DNA of 64,000 nt, from the NCBI RefSeq assembly GCF_000376945.1, contig NZ_AQXU01000022.1:124001-188000 (forward strand). The letters are read 5' to 3'. Position numbers and translations under genes: made by a program. Positions within the stretch are counted from its first letter, which is position 1, and each line of letters opens with the position of its first letter. Source of the DNA: Leeia oryzae DSM 17879 (GTDB lineage: Bacteria > Pseudomonadota > Gammaproteobacteria > Burkholderiales > Leeiaceae). The notes under the pieces are model-generated. The model had not been told where the DNA came from, searched no databases, and saw only the letters and a list, made by a program, of their open reading frames with translations. This document shows, one piece after another, positions 1-8,300 of the stretch.

Positions 1-196
1 ACGCATCAACAACGTGCTGCCGGGCTGGATAGACAGTTTGCCGGCCACAGAAGAACGGCGCCAAAGCGTGCCTATGGGGCGCTATGGCACTGCGGAAGAA
101 ATCGCCAACGTGATTGCTTTTCTGGCGTCGTCTAATTCATCGTATATCACCGGGCAAAACCTCCGGGTCGATGGCGGTATCACAGCCTCTGTGTAG
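1..196 (+). CDS. SDR-family oxidoreductase, C-terminal end (partial)
   Basis: The reading frame is open from the first base (codons in phase with position 2) and ends at the stop at 194-196, leaving about 64 residues. It shows the classic short-chain dehydrogenase tail: NNVLPGWI after the missing Rossmann core, then a helix reading GRYGTAEEIANVIAFLAS, then SSYITGQNLRVDGG, the usual final strand of FabG-like NAD(P)H oxidoreductases. The catalytic Ser/Tyr/Lys lie upstream of the window, so the substrate cannot be guessed. A GTG at 14 is internal and not a start. The gene converges on the metallophosphoesterase, with a hairpin between them. Confidence 0.88.
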   Translation, partial: RINNVLPGWIDSLPATEERRQSVPMGRYGTAEEIANVIAFLASSNSSYITGQNLRVDGGITASV

Positions 197-199
197 ACA

Positions 200-239
200 C
201 ATCAGCCCGGTAAACCGAGACAGTTTAACCGGGCTGATG
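200..239. terminator. Hairpin between convergent genes
   Basis: A 16-bp stem (200-215 against 223-239, with one bulged A and a 7-nt loop) sits directly after the SDR stop codon. Neither side has a good T-run, so it may act as a processing or stabilising structure or as a weak terminator rather than a strong intrinsic one. Confidence 0.55.
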
Positions 240-304
240 GGTGGCAGGTGCTTCAATCTGTGTGGGATGGCTGCAAATGTGGCGCTAATCTTTACCCTTG
301 TATT

Positions 305-1441
305 TCAAGGCTTTACAAGGCGGATATGAGTGATCTCTGATGGTACTCCCAAACGTTTGGGCGGACCCCAATAACCTGTACCACGGCTGGTATATACCCA
401 CAGCTGTTCCAGTTTTTTCAGGCCGGCAGTAAAAGGCTGCTGCATGGGCACAAACAGGTTCCAGGGCCAGAATTGCCCGCCATGGGTGTGGCCGGACAAT
501 TGCAGGTCAAACCCGGCTGCGGCCGCTGCGGTCGCCGTTCTGGGCTGGTGTGCCAGCAAGACTTTGACACCGACATTGTCGGGTGATCCTTCAAGCGCCT
601 TGTGCGGGTCGCTCCTCTGGGTTTCATCAAACTGGTGTGCGGTATAGTCGTTTACACCCGCCAGCAGCAAGGTGCTGCTTTGGCCGGGAATCAGCACATG
701 CCGGTTTTGCAGCACGTCAATGCCAAGCCTTTCCAGTTCTTCAATCCAGGCCGGTGCCCCCGAATAATATTCATGATTACCCGTAACAAAATAGGTGCCA
801 TGCCGGGCTTTTAGCTGCGATAAGGGCTGGGTATGCTGTGATAGTTGTTGCACAGTACCATCTACCAGATCACCGGTAATGGCAATGACATCGGCTTCCA
901 GGTGGTTGACCTTGTCTACAATGCGTTGCAGATAGCCGCGCTTGATGGTCGGCCCGACGTGAATATCGCTGATCTGGGCAATGGTAAAACCGTGGAGGTC
1001 GGCCGGCAGGTCAGGGATGGGGACGTCTACCGTTACCACTTTGGCACGACGCAGTACATTCACAAGCCCAACCAGCGATGCCGCGGTGGCCAGTGCCAGT
1101 ACCCATTGTGCGCTTTCACCTACCCAACTGGCCTCCACATAACCAAACCAGCCCGCAACGGGCAGCAGGATATCCCGCAACAAGGTCAGGATCAGCAGCG
1201 ATGAAAACCAGCCAAGGGCAAACAGGCCGGTCCAGGCAAGACGGGTAGACCAGACCGGAGAGGGGATGCGTCTGGCCAGCAAACCGGCCGGAATGGTTGC
1301 AACCGATACCAGTAGCAGGGAGGCAATAGTCCATGCGCTGGCTGCCGAGCCGGGCCAGTTCCCCAGCAAGCGCCAGCCAATATAGCCATGAAGACTGGAC
1401 AGCAGCAACAGAACCGTCAGGATGAAACGCTTGGAAGGCAT
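305..1441 (-). CDS. Membrane-anchored metallophosphoesterase (YkuE/YaeI-like)
   Basis: A 378-residue protein. Residues 1-130 contain about four hydrophobic segments. A calcineurin-like metallophosphoesterase domain follows, with all signature blocks: SDIHVG (158-163), GDLVDG (180-185), GNHEYY (221-226), AHQP (297-300) and SGHTHGGQ (316-323). These coordinate a dinuclear metal centre. In the family, the YkuE/YaeI relatives are envelope-associated phosphoesterases, some acting on lipid precursors. The substrate here is unknown. It is transcribed divergently from a tiny membrane peptide gene and stands alone. Confidence 0.9.
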   Translation of the reverse strand: MPSKRFILTVLLLLSSLHGYIGWRLLGNWPGSAASAWTIASLLLVSVATIPAGLLARRIPSPVWSTRLAWTGLFALGWFSSLLILTLLRDILLPVAGWFGYVEASWVGESAQWVLALATAASLVGLVNVLRRAKVVTVDVPIPDLPADLHGFTIAQISDIHVGPTIKRGYLQRIVDKVNHLEADVIAITGDLVDGTVQQLSQHTQPLSQLKARHGTYFVTGNHEYYSGAPAWIEELERLGIDVLQNRHVLIPGQSSTLLLAGVNDYTAHQFDETQRSDPHKALEGSPDNVGVKVLLAHQPRTATAAAAAGFDLQLSGHTHGGQFWPWNLFVPMQQPFTAGLKKLEQLWVYTSRGTGYWGPPKRLGVPSEITHIRLVKP

Positions 1442-1595
1442 GATCAGACTTTAAAGACAGTAATGAGAATAAGATGGTCATGAACAGGCTTAGTTCAAGT
1501 GTGTTGACGTGAATTCAGATTCCCATGGCATGTTAAGCCTCGCTTAAGAATGGCTGTTTATGATGGCTTCACGTTGTTTAACTTTGGAGGCTGGC

Positions 1596-1727
1596 ATGAA
1601 AACCGTTACTGCTGTGACTGCAAATGCACGTGAAGCGTACCTGAAAGCCCTGTTGATACTGGTATCATCGGCATTTGGTGCATTGGCGATCTCTTCCATG
1701 ATCATGGGACTGCATCACTTTTTCTAA
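1596..1727 (+). CDS. Small single-pass membrane peptide, 43 residues
   Basis: An ATG at 1596 is preceded by a strong ribosome site, GGAGG at 1586-1590, with good spacing, and the frame closes with TAA at 1725-1727. The peptide begins MKTVTAVTANAREAYLKA and continues as one uninterrupted hydrophobic stretch (about residues 17-38), ending GLHHFF. A charged N-terminal helix plus one membrane span suggests an inner-membrane microprotein. I recognise no family. It lies between the divergent metallophosphoesterase and the CDF exporter and could belong to either function. The strong Shine-Dalgarno and clean topology are the only support. Confidence 0.6.
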   Translation: MKTVTAVTANAREAYLKALLILVSSAFGALAISSMIMGLHHFF

Positions 1728-1737
1728 ACTTTTTCCC

Positions 1738-1760
1738 GGTCAAGACATCCTGTCTTGACC
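1738..1760. other. Perfect 10-bp hairpin before the CDF gene
   Basis: GGTCAAGACA and TGTCTTGACC are perfect complements separated by three bases. The structure lies between the 43-residue ORF and the CDF start, with no T-run on either side. It covers the TTG at 1755 that could serve as an upstream start, so it may separate the two genes or limit readthrough, or be a protein-binding site. Confidence 0.5.
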
Positions 1761-1772
1761 CTAGTGGCTGGT

Positions 1773-2687
1773 ATGGATCAAAACACATTGTTTGAAGACG
1801 AAGGCGTGTCTGTCGAGGCACGTGACAAGGCCGCCCGCAAAAGCACCATCGTCAGTGTGGTGGTGAATAGCGGGCTTACCGTGGTGCAGGTGATCACGGG
1901 TATTGTGGCTAATTCGCAGGGGATGATTGCGGATGGCATTCATTCTCTGTCTGATCTTCTGGCAGATTTTGTGGTGCTGTTGGCCAGCCACCATAGCAAA
2001 CAGGCACCGGACGAGCGACATCACTACGGGCATCAGCGTTACGAGAATGCAGCGTCCCTGATTCTGGGCGTGATGCTGCTGGTCGTAGGCGTGGGCATGC
2101 TTTGGGCGGCGGTACACAAGCTGCAAACCCCAGAGCAGATTGCGCCAGTGCATATCAGTGCCTTGTGGGTGGCGGGGATTGCGCTGGTCGCCAAGGAAAC
2201 ATTGTTCCGCTACATGCTGCGGATTGCCCAGCAGGTGCGCTCTGGCATGCTGGTAGCCAACGCCTGGCATGCCAGGTCGGATGCTGCATCGTCTTTTGTC
2301 GTGGGGCTGGGCATTTGCGGTAATCTGGCCGGGTATCCCTTGCTGGACCCGATTGCCGCGCTGGTTGTGGGGCTGATGGTGTCCAAAATGGGCTGGTCGT
2401 TTGCCTGGGATGCCCTGCACGACCTGATGGATGGCGCTGCGGATGATGCCGAGATTGAACAGATCAAGGTGGTATTACTGGCAACACCCGGCGTACAAGG
2501 GCTGCATGACCTGAAAACCCGCAAAACCGGTGACATGATTCTGGTGGATGTGCATCTGGAAGTCGATGCCACGATAACTGTACAACAAGGGCACGATATT
2601 GCCGTACAAGCCCGCAAGGCTGTCATGCAGGCACTACCGGTGCTTAACGTGATGACGCATCTGGACCCGGTCGGGCATGTGGATTAG
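1773..2687 (+). CDS. Cation diffusion facilitator (CDF) metal exporter
   Basis: A 304-residue inner-membrane antiporter of the CDF family, exporting Zn2+/Cd2+ or Fe2+ in exchange for protons. The metal-site signatures are present: HSLSD (57-61) in helix 2 and HARSD in helix 5, both HxxxD, a pattern associated with zinc transport in this family. A histidine-rich cytoplasmic loop (ERHHYGHQRY, about 81-90) follows helix 2. The last 80 or so residues are the cytoplasmic metallochaperone-like dimerisation domain. I chose the ATG at 1773 over the TTG at 1755 because the latter lies inside a hairpin and has no ribosome site. Confidence 0.9.
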   Translation: MDQNTLFEDEGVSVEARDKAARKSTIVSVVVNSGLTVVQVITGIVANSQGMIADGIHSLSDLLADFVVLLASHHSKQAPDERHHYGHQRYENAASLILGVMLLVVGVGMLWAAVHKLQTPEQIAPVHISALWVAGIALVAKETLFRYMLRIAQQVRSGMLVANAWHARSDAASSFVVGLGICGNLAGYPLLDPIAALVVGLMVSKMGWSFAWDALHDLMDGAADDAEIEQIKVVLLATPGVQGLHDLKTRKTGDMILVDVHLEVDATITVQQGHDIAVQARKAVMQALPVLNVMTHLDPVGHVD

Positions 2688-2690
2688 CGA

Positions 2691-3599
2691 TTAACCGGTT
2701 TCGCCCAGATGCACCACTTGCAGGTCTTCCAGAAAAGCGGTCATGATGTCTGTATGGTGGCGCTTGTGCCGCGTCACCATATGAAAAGGCACATCGTAAT
2801 GAAAACGGCCTGGGTTTAGCGCCCGCAGCAGTCCTTGCTGCACATACGGGGCGGCAAAATGCTCTGGCAGATACCCCAGATGGTAACCAGAAAGAATCAG
2901 CACCGCGACGGCTTCCATATTGTCGGCTTCGGCCGTGATGTTGATGTCCGGCACATTTTGTTGTGCTTCCGGTAGCGGGTAAGACCGCCAGGCCCAGTCG
3001 TGATGGGCCACTTCTTCCGCACTCAGATTCCCCGCGTGTTCATAAAGCGGGTGTCCTTTGCCGCAATACGCCACCTGCCTTTCAATAAACAGGCTGGTAT
3101 AGCTTAGCGTAGGTACCCGGTGCCAAAAGTACCCCACGGCAATTTCAATATCCCCACTCAGCAAATGTTCTTCCAGGTCGCCCGGCGGGCGGACAGAAAT
3201 CAGAAAACGCACGGCTTCGTTGCGTTTCTTGAAGCGGGCGATGGCCTGGCTGATGCGGGCGTTCTGGCTGATCGGCGTATGACCGATCAGGCCGATGTTG
3301 AGTGTCCCCACCAGCTGCTTGTCCATGTTTCGGGCCTGGGCACTAAAGTCGCTCACCGCTTCAATCAATGATCTGGCCAGTTCAGCAAACCGTTCACCTT
3401 TGGCAGTCAGCGCAAATCCGCTTCGGCCCCGGTCGCACAACCGGTACCCCAGTCGGGTTTCCAGGCTGGATAACTGGGTGCTAATAGTGGATTGACCCAC
3501 GTTCAGCGTGACTTGTGCCGGGGTCACGCCGCCTGCATCCACCACCGCCAGAAAAACGCGGATCAAGCGCAAATCCAGATCACTCAGGTTGCCAAGCAT
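2691..3599 (-). CDS. LysR-family transcriptional regulator (GbuR-like position)
   Basis: A 302-residue regulator with an N-terminal winged helix-turn-helix (about residues 8-67, containing LNVGQSTISTQLSSLETRLG) and a LysR substrate-binding domain ending in LGYLPEHFAAPYVQQG. The ATG at 3599 is preferred over the longer frame from 3650: it has AAGGA about eight bases upstream, and its protein starts right at the LysR helix. The gene is divergent from the ureohydrolase gene, the normal geometry for a LysR activator and its target; in Pseudomonas, gbuR is a LysR gene next to gbuA. The likely inducer is the substrate of the divergent operon (inference). Confidence 0.9.
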   Translation of the reverse strand: MLGNLSDLDLRLIRVFLAVVDAGGVTPAQVTLNVGQSTISTQLSSLETRLGYRLCDRGRSGFALTAKGERFAELARSLIEAVSDFSAQARNMDKQLVGTLNIGLIGHTPISQNARISQAIARFKKRNEAVRFLISVRPPGDLEEHLLSGDIEIAVGYFWHRVPTLSYTSLFIERQVAYCGKGHPLYEHAGNLSAEEVAHHDWAWRSYPLPEAQQNVPDINITAEADNMEAVAVLILSGYHLGYLPEHFAAPYVQQGLLRALNPGRFHYDVPFHMVTRHKRHHTDIMTAFLEDLQVVHLGETG

Positions 3600-3635
3600 G
3601 GTTATTTGTCCTTTGGGGTCGTGGCATTTCAATAC

Positions 3636-3651
3636 ATCGATAAATATCAAT
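3636..3651. promoter_or_regulatory. Candidate LysR operator (T-N11-A dyad)
   Basis: ATCGATA-AA-TATCAAT forms an imperfect dyad (6 of 7 positions) containing the T-N11-A core typical of LysR recognition sites. It sits between the divergent regulator and ureohydrolase genes, just upstream of the regulator start. Confidence 0.5.
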
Positions 3652-3757
3652 GTAAATGATGAAAAATTGGAATTTTAAAATATTGCAATCGCTTCATACT
3701 AGCAAAAAAACAGGCACTAGCGCATTGCTGGTGAATCAATGTTGTTGGAGACATCTT

Positions 3758-4711
3758 ATGAGCGAACCATTTTTCCAGCCGCAAAGCGGTAACGACATGC
3801 CACGCTTTGGCGGTATTGCCACCATGATGCGCTTGCCGTATCAGCCCACCACCGAAGGACTGGATGCCTGCTTCGTCGGCGTTCCGTTTGATCTGGGCAC
3901 CTCAAACCGGACCGGGGCACGCTTTGGCCCGCGCCAGATCCGTACCGAATCCGTCTTGCTGCGCCCCTATAACATGGCCACCCGGGCAGCACCGTTTGAT
4001 TCCCTGCAAGTCGCCGATATCGGCGATGTGGCCACCAACCCCTACAACCTGGCCGATTCCATTCCGCGTATCGAAACCGCTTACGACGCCATTATTGCCA
4101 ATGGCTGCCGCCCGATTACGCTGGGCGGGGACCATACCATTGCCCTGCCCATCTTGCGGGCCTTGCATCGCAAGTACGGCAAAGTGGGGCTGATTCATGT
4201 GGATGCCCATGCCGACGTAAACGACACCATGTTTGGTGAAAAAATCGCCCACGGCACACCTTTCCGCCGTGCGACCGAAGAAGGGCTGCTGGATACCAGC
4301 CGTGTAGTGCAGATTGGTCTGCGCGGGACGGGGTATGAGGCCGAAGATTTTGACTGGTGCCGCAATCAGGGTTTCCGCGTGGTTCAGGCCGAAGCCTGCT
4401 GGAACCAGTCGCTGGCACCGCTGATGAAAGAAGTGCGAGAGCAACTGGCCGGTGGCCCTGTGTACATCAGCTTTGACATCGACGGCATCGACCCGGCCTA
4501 CGCCCCCGGGACCGGCACACCGGAAATTGCCGGTCTGACCGTGCCGCAGGCACTGGAAATCATCCGCGGTGCCCACGGGCTGGATATTGTGGGGGCCGAT
4601 CTGGTCGAGGTTTCCCCGCCTTACGACCCGCAAGGCACCACCGCGCTACTGGGCGCCAATCTGGCATATGAACTGCTGTGCGTATTGCCCGGCGTGGCTT
4701 ACAGAACCTGA
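3758..4711 (+). CDS. gbuA: Guanidinobutyrase-like ureohydrolase (agmatinase/arginase family)
   Basis: A 317-residue binuclear manganese hydrolase. All metal ligands of the arginase superfamily are visible: H126 in GGDHT, D149/H151/D153 in HVDAHADVND, and D240/D242 in SFDIDGIDPA. The protein would release urea from a guanidino compound. From memory of Pseudomonas GbuA, shared stretches such as MPRFGGIATMMRLP and the GEKIAHGT motif fit 4-guanidinobutyrase (giving GABA plus urea) better than SpeB agmatinase or GpuA; I have not aligned them. ATG 3758 is preceded by GGAG. The 34-codon upstream extension starting at 3656 is not protein-like. It heads an operon with a SnoaL-like gene 10 bp downstream. 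Confidence 0.8.
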   Translation: MSEPFFQPQSGNDMPRFGGIATMMRLPYQPTTEGLDACFVGVPFDLGTSNRTGARFGPRQIRTESVLLRPYNMATRAAPFDSLQVADIGDVATNPYNLADSIPRIETAYDAIIANGCRPITLGGDHTIALPILRALHRKYGKVGLIHVDAHADVNDTMFGEKIAHGTPFRRATEEGLLDTSRVVQIGLRGTGYEAEDFDWCRNQGFRVVQAEACWNQSLAPLMKEVREQLAGGPVYISFDIDGIDPAYAPGTGTPEIAGLTVPQALEIIRGAHGLDIVGADLVEVSPPYDPQGTTALLGANLAYELLCVLPGVAYRT

Positions 4712-4721
4712 GGAATCCAAC

Positions 4722-5114
4722 ATGACCCCGCAACAAGAAATACTGTCTGCCGCGCAGGCGCTGGTGAATGTCTTCGGACAGCACGATACCCGCGCATATT
4801 TTGAGGCGTTTTCACCAGATGCCACGTTCATGTTCCATAACGTGCCGCAGCGGCTGGATAACCGGGCTGCCTACGAGGCCTTGTGGGCCGAATGGGAAAA
4901 AGACGGCTTCAAGGTCTTGTCCTGCGAGTCTTCCAACCAGCATGTACAGCTGCTCGGCGACATTGCCATTTTTACCCACGATGTCAAAACCCGGCTTCGC
5001 AATAACGATGGCGAGTTTACCAGCGCCGAGCGTGAAACCATTGTGTTCCAGCATGTGAGTGGAGGTGCATGGCTGGCCGTCCACGAGCATCTATCCGCGC
5101 CAACTGTAGCTTGA
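4722..5114 (+). CDS. SnoaL/NTF2-like small protein
   Basis: A 130-residue protein with the cone-shaped alpha+beta NTF2/SnoaL layout: an N-terminal helix (QQEILSAAQALVNVF), FSPDATFMFHN, and a C-terminal sheet ending VFQHVSGGAWLAVHEHLS. These folds act as small isomerases, cyclases or binding subunits; no catalytic role can be assigned here. The ATG at 4722 has GAGGA upstream and follows the ureohydrolase stop by 10 bp, so the two are certainly co-transcribed. A second, unrelated-looking SnoaL protein occurs beside an amidohydrolase at 60906. Confidence 0.8.
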   Translation: MTPQQEILSAAQALVNVFGQHDTRAYFEAFSPDATFMFHNVPQRLDNRAAYEALWAEWEKDGFKVLSCESSNQHVQLLGDIAIFTHDVKTRLRNNDGEFTSAERETIVFQHVSGGAWLAVHEHLSAPTVA

Positions 5115-5133
5115 TGCTGATCGGGATAAACAG

Positions 5134-6612
5134 ATGACAATGATGACCCCAGATATTTCCCAGCCCGTGTATGGCGTGCTGATCAATGGTGTTTGGTCTG
5201 CCGGCCAGGGCGAGGTGTTCACCGTGGTGAATCCATCTACCGCCCAGCCGCTGGCCACCGTACATACCGCCAGTAGTGCCGATGTGAATCTGGCCGTAGA
5301 AGCCGCCAGAAAAGCATTGCCAGCCTGGAAGCATGCCTCACCACAGCACCGTGCCGATTGTCTTAAACGGATTGCCCAGGGTATCGCCGCTGCCAAAGAC
5401 GAGCTGGTAGCGATGCAGATGCAGAACAGCGGCAAACCGGCGTTTGAAGCCGAGCTGGATGTGGGCGATGCCATTGCCACTTTCGAATATTACGCAGACC
5501 TGATCACCCGGGATGACCGCCAGCTGGAGGCCAGCGTCGATGTACCGGATGACGGATTTGATGCCGGATATCTGCTGGAAGCCTGTGGCGTGGCGGGGCT
5601 GATCGTGCCATGGAATTTCCCGATGGTGACCACCGCCTGGAAAGTGGCACCTGCACTGGCAGCAGGTTGTACGGTGCTGCTAAAGCCGGCAGAACTCACC
5701 CCGCTGACCGAAATCATGCTGGCTCACATTATTCAGGATGCCGGATTACCAGCGGGCGTGTTCAACCTGCTGGTAGGGGCTGGGAGTGAAGTAGGGGCCG
5801 CTATTGTAGAGCACCCCGGGATCGACAAAGTGTCTTTTACCGGCAGTAATGCGGTTGGCCGCAAGGTGATGGCCGCCGCGGCGCGCCAAACCAAACCGGT
5901 TAGTCTGGAGCTTGGCGGGAAATCCGCACTCATCGTGTGTGGCGATGCCGACCTGGATAATGCAGTAGATCTGGCGTTAAAAGGCGTGTATTTCAATGCC
6001 GGGCAGATGTGCTCTGCCACTTCCCGCATTCTGGTTGAAGAAGGCATTTACCCTGCGTTCCGCGAGAAATTTGTGGCCGCCGCCGCGGCACTGGTTGTCG
6101 GTGCGCCGGATACGGACGCCGTAGAAATGGGCCCGCTGATCAGTGAAACGCAGCAAAAACGGGTATTGTCTTACATTGAGGCCGGCAAGGCTGCCGGCGC
6201 AGTGTGTCTGACAGGTGGACAGGCATTGGCCGGTCAGGCCGGGTTTTTTGTGACCCCAACCGTATTTGACCGCGTACCGGATGACAGCGCCATCTGGCGT
6301 GAGGAGATTTTTGGCCCGGTCGCGTGCCTGCGCATCTTCAAGGACGATGCAGAGGCCATTCGCATCGCCAACGATAGCGACTTTGGCCTGGTGGCTACCG
6401 TGGCTACCCGCAGCCAGCAAAGAGCCAACACGCTGGCACGGGCACTGCATGTGGGTATGGTATGGGTAAATTCGCCACAGGTGATCTTTCCGCATACCTC
6501 CTGGGGTGGCATGAAGCAAAGCGGTATCGGACGTGAACTGGGGCCGTGGGGGCTCAGGGCATTCCAGCAGTTGAAGCATGTAGTGACATTAAAAGGCAGC
6601 ATGGCGGATTGA
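5134..6612 (+). CDS. Aldehyde dehydrogenase, betaine/aminoaldehyde type
   Basis: A 492-residue NAD(P)+-dependent aldehyde dehydrogenase with the active-site set complete: N161 in PWNFP, E259 in LELGGKS, and the nucleophile C293 in NAGQMCSATSR. The segment VGDAIATFEYYADL and the pattern around TAWKVAPALAAGCTVLLKP resemble betaine-aldehyde and aminobutyraldehyde dehydrogenases. Beside a guanidinobutyrase this suggests oxidation of 4-guanidinobutyraldehyde or 4-aminobutyraldehyde (inference). It lies 19 bp after the SnoaL gene. Start alternatives are M1, M3 or M4; the first is used. Confidence 0.9.
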   Translation: MTMMTPDISQPVYGVLINGVWSAGQGEVFTVVNPSTAQPLATVHTASSADVNLAVEAARKALPAWKHASPQHRADCLKRIAQGIAAAKDELVAMQMQNSGKPAFEAELDVGDAIATFEYYADLITRDDRQLEASVDVPDDGFDAGYLLEACGVAGLIVPWNFPMVTTAWKVAPALAAGCTVLLKPAELTPLTEIMLAHIIQDAGLPAGVFNLLVGAGSEVGAAIVEHPGIDKVSFTGSNAVGRKVMAAAARQTKPVSLELGGKSALIVCGDADLDNAVDLALKGVYFNAGQMCSATSRILVEEGIYPAFREKFVAAAAALVVGAPDTDAVEMGPLISETQQKRVLSYIEAGKAAGAVCLTGGQALAGQAGFFVTPTVFDRVPDDSAIWREEIFGPVACLRIFKDDAEAIRIANDSDFGLVATVATRSQQRANTLARALHVGMVWVNSPQVIFPHTSWGGMKQSGIGRELGPWGLRAFQQLKHVVTLKGSMAD

Positions 6613-6618
6613 GTGCAT

Positions 6619-6659
6619 CCAGACACTTGTCCGCCAGACGACGGCGGGTGGGTGTCCGG
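6619..6659 (+). other. Two-tier stem-loop ahead of the NCS1 permease gene
   Basis: An outer stem (6619-6626 with 6652-6659, one mismatch) and an inner stem (CCGCC 6631-6635 with GGCGG 6643-6647) enclose the loop AGACGAC. No T-run follows. It lies just after the aldehyde dehydrogenase stop and about 55 bp before the permease start; it could stabilise or attenuate the operon transcript. Confidence 0.4.
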
Positions 6660-6713
6660 GGCGTGATATCGTCAAACGGAATACCAACCTGACTATAAGA
6701 GGAGACACACAGG

Positions 6714-8207
6714 ATGGCACAACATAACACAGAGGCTACCGCACAAAAACGCGGTGGCATCGAGACCCGGTCGATTGATTACGTGCCGGAAAACGAACGG
6801 CATGGCAAGGTGTCGCATCAGGGGCCGTTCTGGTTCCTGGGCAACTTCCAGTTCTTTACCATTGCCATCGGCTTTATTGGCCCCAGCATGGGCTTGTCGC
6901 TGGGTTATACCGCGCTGGCAGGTGCCTTGGGGATTCTGTTCGGTACCCTGTTCATGGCGTTTCATGCATCGCAAGGGGCTGAACTCGGTTTGCCGCAAAT
7001 GGTGCAGTCCCGCGCCCAGTTTGGTTATCGCGGCGTGGTACTGGTGCTGATCGGTACGCTATTTACCTTTGTCGGCTTTAATGTGGTCGATACGGTACTG
7101 GTGGCCAGCGGTTTGCACGGCATCTTTGGCTGGAACGAAACCTCCATCACGCTGGTGATTGCCATCATCAGCACCTTGCTGGCCATTTATGGCCATGACT
7201 GGCTGCACCGGATTTTCCAGCTGTGCTTTGTCATCAGCCTGCCGCTCTACATCATTCTGACACTGGCCATTTTCATGGGCGGGGCAGGGGGCAAGGCACC
7301 AGCAGTTGCACTGGGGTTCAATCTGGTGGCTTTTGCTGCCCAGTTTGCGGCCAGCGCCAGCTATAACATTACCTATGCACCTTACGTATCAGATTACTCT
7401 CGTTATCTGCCACGCCACACCAAACCAAGTTCCATCATTACAGCTGTGTTCTTTGGCGCGTCGTCTTCTGCCATCTGGCTGATTGCGCTGGGCGCATGGC
7501 TGGCGACCCATCTGGGCGCGTCGGATGGCCTGGTCGCACTGCATGATTCCGGTAACGCAGTCATGCACGGCTTTGGTTCTGCCGTTGCGCTGACCTCGGT
7601 TGCTGCACTGGTCGCGACCATGGGGCTGAATGCCTATAGCGGCATGCTCACAGTCGTAACCGCCATTGATGCCTTGCGCAAAGTCACGCTGGGCAAAGGT
7701 ATCCGTATTGTCACCATCGTGCTGCTGGCTATCATCTGGGTTGGCATTTCATTGTCGATCAGTGGCGACGCCATCGGCATCCTGTTTGCGGTGCTGACGG
7801 TCATGTTGTACCTGCTGGTGCCTTGGACGGCGGTCAATCTGGTGGATTATTTCTTTGTCCGTCGCGGCAAATATGCCATTACCCACTTCTTTACCCCGAA
7901 CGGTATTTACGGGGCATGGGGCGCCAAAGGCATTACCGCCTACCTGATCGGTTTTGTGGTGACCATTCCGTTCTTTGTATTGCCAGGCGTGTACACCGGG
8001 CCAGCTGCCGCGGCGCTGGGCGGGGTCGATCTGGCCTGGCTGGTCGGGCTGATCGTGTCTTCGCTGACCTACTTTGCGCTGAGCCGCTCCATTGATCTGG
8101 ACGCAGAAATTCCGGTGATCGAGCAAAGCGAAAAAGACCTGAAAAAATTGCAGCAGGTAGACCATACGTCCGAAGAATCCGCCGTACCGGCAGGGGCGTC
8201 ACTCTAA
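6714..8207 (+). CDS. NCS1-family permease (CodB/cytosine-purine-type)
   Basis: A 497-residue polytopic inner-membrane symporter with about 12 hydrophobic segments. The N-terminal family signature is clear: FWFLGNFQFFTIAIGFIGP, then GTLFMAFHASQGAELGLPQM and the SRAQFGYRG block. NCS1 proteins import nucleobases, hydantoins, allantoin and related compounds with Na+ or H+. Placement in a guanidino/amino-catabolic cluster makes the pathway substrate the likely cargo (inference). AGAGGAG upstream of the ATG is a strong ribosome site. A perfect-looking intrinsic terminator follows the gene. Confidence 0.9.
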   Translation: MAQHNTEATAQKRGGIETRSIDYVPENERHGKVSHQGPFWFLGNFQFFTIAIGFIGPSMGLSLGYTALAGALGILFGTLFMAFHASQGAELGLPQMVQSRAQFGYRGVVLVLIGTLFTFVGFNVVDTVLVASGLHGIFGWNETSITLVIAIISTLLAIYGHDWLHRIFQLCFVISLPLYIILTLAIFMGGAGGKAPAVALGFNLVAFAAQFAASASYNITYAPYVSDYSRYLPRHTKPSSIITAVFFGASSSAIWLIALGAWLATHLGASDGLVALHDSGNAVMHGFGSAVALTSVAALVATMGLNAYSGMLTVVTAIDALRKVTLGKGIRIVTIVLLAIIWVGISLSISGDAIGILFAVLTVMLYLLVPWTAVNLVDYFFVRRGKYAITHFFTPNGIYGAWGAKGITAYLIGFVVTIPFFVLPGVYTGPAAAALGGVDLAWLVGLIVSSLTYFALSRSIDLDAEIPVIEQSEKDLKKLQQVDHTSEESAVPAGASL

Positions 8208-8240
8208 GAACCCATTGTTTTATATCGTCATGTAGTCGAT

Positions 8241-8279
8241 CGGGGCATGTCAGGCAGTGAATGGCATGCCCGTTTTTTT
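8241..8279 (+). terminator. Intrinsic terminator after NCS1 permease
   Basis: GGGCATG (8243-8249) pairs with CATGCCC (8265-8271), followed by seven T residues (8273-8279). It separates the permease from the alcohol dehydrogenase, which has its own ribosome site immediately afterwards; some readthrough is likely. Confidence 0.8.
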
Positions 8280-8300
8280 GCATCATCCAGAGGTAAAAAA

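Noticed and set aside
6619-6713. Guanidine-II (mini-ykkC) riboswitch before the NCS1 gene
   Set aside because: One loop contains ACGA, but the closing pairs are poor and no second ACGR hairpin with a stem is found, so I do not call it.
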